Below are positions 5,074 through 8,254 of a DNA stretch of 8,254 bases, piece after piece. Under the pieces are notes generated by a model that was given only the letters and a program-made list of their open reading frames with translations, had not been told where the DNA came from and did not search any database. The stretch is from the NCBI GenBank assembly GCA_030019105.1, contig JASEGY010000138.1, positions 1-8,254 of the forward strand. Reading direction: 5' to 3'. The position numbers and the translations under genes are program-made. The stretch is from a bacterium (GTDB lineage Bacteria > UBA9089 > JASEGY01). Each line of letters begins with the position of its first letter. Position 1 is the stretch's first letter.

Positions 5074-5160
5074 GCCTATCCCAAAACCGGCGCGATAGAG
5101 AAACCAGGTTTCTTCAAGAAACCTGGTTTCTGGTCACGCGGGAGAGGTTTTGGGATAGGC
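5074..5160. repeat. 15-bp inverted repeats enclosing a nested AGAAACC palindrome
   Basis: 5074-5088 and 5146-5160 are perfect 15-bp inverted repeats (GCCTATCCCAAAACC). Inside, 5099-5114 and 5116-5131 are perfect 16-bp inverted repeats (AGAAACCAGGTTTCTT) separated by one base, and each arm is itself nearly palindromic. The whole fills the space between two TPR genes. There is no T-run, so it is not a standard terminator. It could attenuate or stabilise the transcript, or be a mobile palindrome inserted into another. Confidence 0.75.
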
Positions 5161-5162
5161 TT

Positions 5163-5567
5163 TTAGTACTTCTCCATTCCTTCTTCTTCCGAGCAGGAAA
5201 TATCCTTCAGGCTGGGATCAAGCTTGAGGGCATTGATGTAAGCCTTAATCGATTCCGTATCCTTACCCATATCATCATATATATTCCCCAGTTCTAAATG
5301 AAGATTCGCGTCTTTCGGATCGAGTTTAATGGCCTCCTTCAGGGCTCCGGCAGCCTTTTCATAATCTCCGCTCAAACAGTAAACTTCGTATTCCTTAATG
5401 TAATTATCCTTAGTTAATGCAACTTCCCGGCTTTCTTGTTTAACCGGGGCATGTTCTTCCGGCGCCCCGCAGCCTCGACAGCCATAGATTCCACTGACCA
5501 AAATCAAACCCAGGATAAATCCGACCGGCAACCACCATTTATTAATGCTCCTCATTTTTCTATTCAC
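5163..5567 (-). CDS. small TPR lipoprotein
   Basis: 134 residues. A basic start (MNRKMRSINK) is followed by a hydrophobic segment (about 11-29) and a Cys at 30 in the context GIYGC, an acceptable though atypical lipobox, since Tyr at -2 is unusual. Two TPRs follow (about 53-86 and 87-120, with YEKAAGALKEAIKLDPKD and ESIKAYINALKLDPS). The GTG start at 5567 has GGGGA five bases upstream and overlaps the end of the HEPN gene by eight bases. An ATG four codons later is the alternative. It probably sits in a membrane on the periplasmic side and binds a partner through its TPRs, perhaps the larger TPR protein encoded next. A lipoprotein coupled to a HEPN gene is unusual. Confidence 0.75.
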   Translation of the reverse strand: MNRKMRSINKWWLPVGFILGLILVSGIYGCRGCGAPEEHAPVKQESREVALTKDNYIKEYEVYCLSGDYEKAAGALKEAIKLDPKDANLHLELGNIYDDMGKDTESIKAYINALKLDPSLKDISCSEEEGMEKY

Positions 5568-6006
5568 TTTCTTCCCCGCTTCCTTTCTCTTCCTCTTGAT
5601 TTTTCTTTAGGACATATCCTTCCGCCCACTGTATTGTCATTTCAGCAAATATTATTGCTTCATTTACATCAGATTCTGATATTTCCCCCCAAAAGCCTGG
5701 ATAGCGAGTCTCCACCGCATAAGGTGTTAATACTCCAACTTCCAGAAACTCGGAAGGAATTGAAATGCCGGTATGTTCAAAGGTATCGAGAAGTTCTTCG
5801 ATATCATGGGTAAAAGGGAAATCAACATGAAAAAACAGTAGAACTGCCTTCAGAGACTTTTCAACAGCCTGCTGTGCATGAAAGCATATCTGTTCCAATA
5901 GAACATCCTGGTTGAGTCCGAGTTTAGCCAGTTTTAAATCACTTCTCGCGTGAGTCAGCCAGTCTTGTGGCGAAGCGATTATACGCTTTTCACCTTTTGG
6001 ATTCAT
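5560..6006 (-). CDS. HEPN domain protein
   Basis: 148 residues of the HEPN family (PF05168 type), normally paired with a minimal nucleotidyltransferase. Recognisable segments are DWLTHARSDLKLAKLG (15-30), CFHAQQAVEKSLKAVLLF (41-58), THDIEELLDTF (66-76) and LTPYAVETRYPG (93-104), matching the four-helix fold. The tail is Glu/Lys-rich. I see no R-x4-6-H ribonuclease motif, so it may not be a classical HEPN RNase toxin. I chose the ATG at 6006 because GGGAGG lies six bases upstream. An in-frame ATG at 6021 lacks that support. The start overlaps the nucleotidyltransferase stop by 17 bases, and the stop overlaps the next lipoprotein start by eight, so all three are probably translationally coupled. 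Confidence 0.88.
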   Translation of the reverse strand: MNPKGEKRIIASPQDWLTHARSDLKLAKLGLNQDVLLEQICFHAQQAVEKSLKAVLLFFHVDFPFTHDIEELLDTFEHTGISIPSEFLEVGVLTPYAVETRYPGFWGEISESDVNEAIIFAEMTIQWAEGYVLKKNQEEEKGSGEESE

Positions 6007-6328
6007 ATGCAACCTCCCCATTTCTGATTGCCTCTCTATAGATCATGCCTGGGGTATCTGCCACTTCGTCAAGTATACTCTCCGAAACCACTATAATATC
6101 CATCGGCATTAAAATCCCCTTTAAGCTACGGCGAATTCTGACACTTTCTTTCCGCGGACTTTTTACCTCATCTTCCATTACTACCATCACATCCAAATCG
6201 CTATTCAGGTGCATATTGCCCCGAACATAGGAACCAAAGAGAATGATCTTGAGCGGTCTGCTCGTTTCTACAATCTTCTCAATTGCAACATGAATCTTTT
6301 GTGGAGTTACAGCCCAGGAAACACTCAT
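5990..6328 (-). CDS. minimal nucleotidyltransferase (MNT, DNA polymerase beta fold)
   Basis: 112 residues with an intact nucleotidyltransferase signature: GSYVRG (32-37), SDLDVMV (43-49) giving two metal-binding Asp (44 and 46), and a third at MDII (Asp77). In characterised MNT/HEPN pairs (for example MntA/HepT) the transferase acts as the antitoxin by adding AMP groups to the HEPN toxin. Whether that holds here is inference, since the HEPN partner lacks the usual RNase motif. AGGAGGT lies five bases before the ATG, the strongest ribosome site in this cluster. The gene lies 38 bases downstream of the Gx transporter gene. Confidence 0.9.
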   Translation of the reverse strand: MSVSWAVTPQKIHVAIEKIVETSRPLKIILFGSYVRGNMHLNSDLDVMVVMEDEVKSPRKESVRIRRSLKGILMPMDIIVVSESILDEVADTPGMIYREAIRNGEVAYESKR

Positions 6329-6343
6329 AGAACCTCCTCTCAG

Positions 6344-6378
6344 GGATAAGGATAACTGACAACGGACTAATGACTAAT
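6344..6378. repeat. short tandem phrases at the Gx transporter / MNT junction
   Basis: GGATAA occurs twice in tandem (6344-6355) and GACTAAT twice in tandem (6365-6378). The second pair overlaps the last codons and stop of the Gx transporter gene (the AISH end), so that C-terminus may be repeat-derived. Confidence 0.5.
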
Positions 6379-6900
6379 GGCCTTAAATCCGGCTATCCCC
6401 TCCTCAGCCAGACCATTAATCAGTTGAGTCGCTATCCAGCCGTTAAACAAACCGGTAATAGTAGCCAGAATAAGTAAAAAAGGCAATTGAATAAAAACAC
6501 CAATGTGGTTGATCAGGACAAGATAAACAACACCGATTTGAATCAAAATATGGACGATCGCCCCTATCACACTAATCATCATCCAGGAAAGCCAGGGGAA
6601 AAACCATTTGAAACTAAGCCCCATAATTCCCGTACTGCCAACGCCACCCGATATACTAAGGAGAAAAGCAGGCCCCAATAAAGTGCCGCTTACCAGACCG
6701 CCCAGGATGCAACGCATAATAGTAACGATTATTCCTCCTCTCAAGCCAAAAAGCACCAGGGCTAAAATGGTGACTATATTGGCCAACCCCAGCCTGAATC
6801 CCAAAATAGGGGGAAAGATAAGGACTTCGATGGTATGGAGAATAACCGCTAAAGAAGTAAGGAGGGCCATTCGGGTTATTTGGTTAGGCTCAAGTTTCAT
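6367..6900 (-). CDS. Gx transporter family protein (heptaprenyl diphosphate synthase component I family)
   Basis: 177 residues and strongly hydrophobic, with about five membrane helices. The conserved start of the family is visible (MALLTSLAVILHTIEVLIFPP, about residues 11-31, then GFRLGLANIVT at 34-44). GLRGGIIVTIMRCILGGLVSGT (52-73) and GGVGSTGIM (85-93) supply the Gly-rich small-residue packing typical of ECF-type substrate-binding components. Related proteins often lie next to ApbE and electron-transfer genes, as here. A role in moving a flavin or prenyl precursor across the membrane for ApbE-linked redox proteins is inference. No good Shine-Dalgarno sequence precedes the ATG, and translation may depend on the upstream small gene 30 bases away. 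Confidence 0.8.
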   Translation of the reverse strand: MKLEPNQITRMALLTSLAVILHTIEVLIFPPILGFRLGLANIVTILALVLFGLRGGIIVTIMRCILGGLVSGTLLGPAFLLSISGGVGSTGIMGLSFKWFFPWLSWMMISVIGAIVHILIQIGVVYLVLINHIGVFIQLPFLLILATITGLFNGWIATQLINGLAEEGIAGFKAISH

Positions 6901-6930
6901 GGGTTATTGGTCTTCTGCTTGAGAATCTTC

Positions 6931-7107
6931 CTAACATCTAACATCTTTTATCTGTTTCACCTTTCTTAACTCCTCTACAAAGCCCAACCACTGCAAAAAA
7001 TTTTCTATCCGCTCTGTTGGCGTTCGCAAGAGGTTTTCATGCAAGAGTGTTAAATCTATTCCTTCTTCCTTTGCCCGCTTAACTGCATCCATAGTTACGT
7101 TCTCCAT
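6931..7107 (-). CDS. 58-residue helical protein of unknown function
   Basis: From the ATG at 7107 the product is MENVTMDAVKRAKEEGIDL followed by a TLLHENLLRTPTERIENFLQ helix and a charged C-terminus. AGAGGTGA lies four bases upstream. An in-frame ATG at 7122 has no ribosome site. The gene begins four bases after the ApbE stop. I do not recognise a named family with certainty. The sequence resembles short all-helical proteins with a TPTERI-type segment that, as far as I recall, can precede nucleotidyltransferase or toxin genes, so it could be an orphan antitoxin-like protein or simply an operon passenger. The last codons and stop fall in a CTAACAT tandem repeat (6931-6944). Confidence 0.65.
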   Translation of the reverse strand: MENVTMDAVKRAKEEGIDLTLLHENLLRTPTERIENFLQWLGFVEELRKVKQIKDVRC

Positions 7108-7111
7108 AAGT

Positions 7112-8176
7112 TCACCTCTCATTGTTACTACTGACGACTGACATTCCTGATGAAGTAATCACCTCCCCCTCAGGAGCGACAATAATCCCTTCTATCCCCT
7201 CAAGCTGTTCGATGAGTTCCATACCTTCTGAGTGACCGGCAACAAAGACAGCCGTAGCAAGTATGTCTGCCTCAAGGCAGGTCGGGGCAATGATCGTAAC
7301 ACTAATGCATCCTGTAGCCGGATAACCCGTTCGAGGATCAATTATATGGTGATACCTGACGCCGTCTTTAATAAAAAAACGTTCATAATCTCCTGAGGTA
7401 GCCACTGCCAGGTCTTTCAGTTCCAAAACAGTCAGCATCTTATCCTGCCGGGGATGCTGGATTCCTATCCTCCAGGGTTTTCCCTTATGGCTTTGACCGA
7501 TGGCCCGTATATCTCCACCGGCATTGACCAGAGCCTGGGTAACCCCCTTTTTAAGGAGGACATCAATGGCCCGATCCACCGCATATCCTTTGGCCACTCC
7601 ACCCAGATCGAGCTTCATCCCTGGCTTAAGAGCGCATTGCCACTGTTCATCTCCCGCCGCATGCTTGATTTCCCTATAATTAACCAGCGACAGTAGAACC
7701 ACAGGTGGGACACCTGTACTACATTCTACCGCAAGCTTAATTCCCTTATAATTAACCAGAGACAGGGCCGCCTGAAGCCGGTCTTCAGCCGGAAGTTCAT
7801 AAGGCTCCTCCTGCTTAAAATCCCATAATTTAGTTACCGGGCCAATACTTACATCGAACCGGCCCCCGGTTAATTCAGAATACCAGATTGATGCCTTTAA
7901 TACTTCCAGGAGTTCAGGGCTTATTTCTTGTGGGGATTCGCCCAGTTGGGAAGGCTCGCTTTCCGGCCCTTGACCCATAAGTGTCTCGATCCTTTTCAGT
8001 TCAGCGAAGGCGGCTTTAATAGCTTCATCTGCCTTCTTCCTATCCTGAGACACCACCTTTATTTCAACCAGGGTGTCCATCAAAAAACTGGTTCTACTAA
8101 TTATTGGTTCCTTTTGACACCCTGTGATAAAGACAACCTCTATCAGGAGCCAGAACAGTAAATTTGGAATTTTCAT
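7112..8176 (-). CDS. apbE: FAD:protein FMN transferase (lipoprotein)
   Basis: 354 residues. ApbE attaches FMN from FAD to Ser/Thr of extracytoplasmic redox proteins such as Rnf and Nqr subunits. The N-terminus is a lipoprotein signal, with hydrophobic residues 5-17 and lipobox ITGC ending at Cys20. Family motifs run in order: TSFLMDTLVEI (29-39), FDVSIGPVTKLW (107-118), DLGGVAKGYAVD (190-201), NAGGDIRA (218-225), ATSGDYERFF (259-268), HHIIDPRTGYPA (276-287), and the Mg-binding region around EADILATAVFVAG (302-314). Between 138 and 173 there is an insertion absent from normal relatives, with LSLVNYKGIK and LSLVNYREIK flanking CSTGVPPV; it keeps the frame. GAGGTGA lies seven bases before the ATG. 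No acceptor flavoprotein gene is in the window. The following small gene and the Gx transporter probably share its transcript. Confidence 0.93.
   Translation of the reverse strand: MKIPNLLFWLLIEVVFITGCQKEPIISRTSFLMDTLVEIKVVSQDRKKADEAIKAAFAELKRIETLMGQGPESEPSQLGESPQEISPELLEVLKASIWYSELTGGRFDVSIGPVTKLWDFKQEEPYELPAEDRLQAALSLVNYKGIKLAVECSTGVPPVVLLSLVNYREIKHAAGDEQWQCALKPGMKLDLGGVAKGYAVDRAIDVLLKKGVTQALVNAGGDIRAIGQSHKGKPWRIGIQHPRQDKMLTVLELKDLAVATSGDYERFFIKDGVRYHHIIDPRTGYPATGCISVTIIAPTCLEADILATAVFVAGHSEGMELIEQLEGIEGIIVAPEGEVITSSGMSVVSSNNER
7657..7765. repeat. REP-like palindrome inserted in-frame in apbE between 37-bp direct repeats
   Basis: 7657-7693 and 7729-7765 match at 32 of 37 bases and are offset by exactly 72 bases (24 codons). 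The 35 bases between them (7694-7728) hold ACAGGTG-GGA-CACCTGT (7701-7717), bounded by GTAGAA and TTCTAC at the edges. On the minus strand one side reads GTAGT followed by the hairpin, like the GTAG head of the BIME copies. The flanking duplication has diverged, so this event looks older than the one beside mgsA. Confidence 0.75.
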
Positions 8177-8254
8177 GCCGCTATCACCTCATCCTTCTGC
8201 TATACTCAGCACGGTCATAAATAGTGATTTTGAATAGGTTGTAAGTTGTAGGTT
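8177..8254 (-). other. upstream region of apbE
   Basis: Non-coding as far as visible. It carries the apbE ribosome site (GAGGTGA, 8184-8190). At its distal end is a short phrase, GTTGTAAGTTGTAGGTT (8238-8254), of the same simple-repeat character as other boundaries here. A weak promoter-like TTACAA / TATTTA pair on the minus strand has a spacer of only about 15 bases and is not convincing. Confidence 0.4.

Noticed and set aside
6487..6922. Plus-strand frames opposite the Gx transporter gene
   Set aside because: They are shadows of a hydrophobic membrane protein gene, with no ribosome site and no recognisable domain.

Overview
This 8254-base window reads as a chromosomal segment from a bacterium whose genome is rich in small dispersed repeats. 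Every convincing gene lies on the minus strand. Moderate base composition, Shine-Dalgarno sequences in front of most genes, two lipoproteins (ApbE and a small TPR protein) and a secreted TPR protein fit a double-membrane, probably anaerobic, uncultivated lineage. No ribosomal or phylogenetic marker is present, so I do not name a taxon.

Layout, read in the direction of transcription (high to low coordinates). (1) 8176-6367: a flavin-transfer cluster with the lipoprotein FAD:protein FMN transferase ApbE, a 58-residue helical protein, and a Gx transporter family membrane protein (heptaprenyl diphosphate synthase component I family). (2) 6328-5990 and 6006-5560: a minimal nucleotidyltransferase (MNT) and a HEPN protein, overlapping as toxin-antitoxin pairs do. 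(3) 5567-5163 and 5058-3880: a TPR lipoprotein that overlaps the HEPN gene, then a larger secreted TPR protein. Tight spacing makes 8176-3880 look like one or two long transcription units. (4) 3879-1834: a wrecked toxin-antitoxin region. It holds a short truncated ORF that may be a DUF4258-type toxin start, an intact AAA_14/DUF4143 ATPase with its own promoter and palindromic operator candidate, and a YgiT-type zinc-finger antitoxin gene split by a 171-bp repeat-derived insertion. (5) 1590-143: an inositol-monophosphatase-family phosphatase coupled by a TAATG overlap to methylglyoxal synthase.

The most striking feature is the repeat ecology. Three copies of a two-hairpin element have GTAG at each outer end, which is the REP/BIME arrangement. 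One sits between perfect 27-bp direct repeats just beyond the mgsA stop. The other two sit inside separate longer inverted repeats. A fourth, single-hairpin element sits in-frame inside ApbE between 37-bp imperfect direct repeats. A further insertion sits in-frame in the phosphatase between 12-bp direct repeats. A different palindrome is nested inside a 15-bp inverted repeat between the two TPR genes. Palindromes therefore recur inside duplicated or inverted flanks. Canonical IS200/IS605-type (RAYT) REP mobility is not expected to duplicate its target, so this pattern deserves a genome-wide look.

Smaller tandem phrases also mark several gene boundaries. No tRNA, rRNA, CRISPR array or complete insertion sequence was found, and no transposase gene is present.
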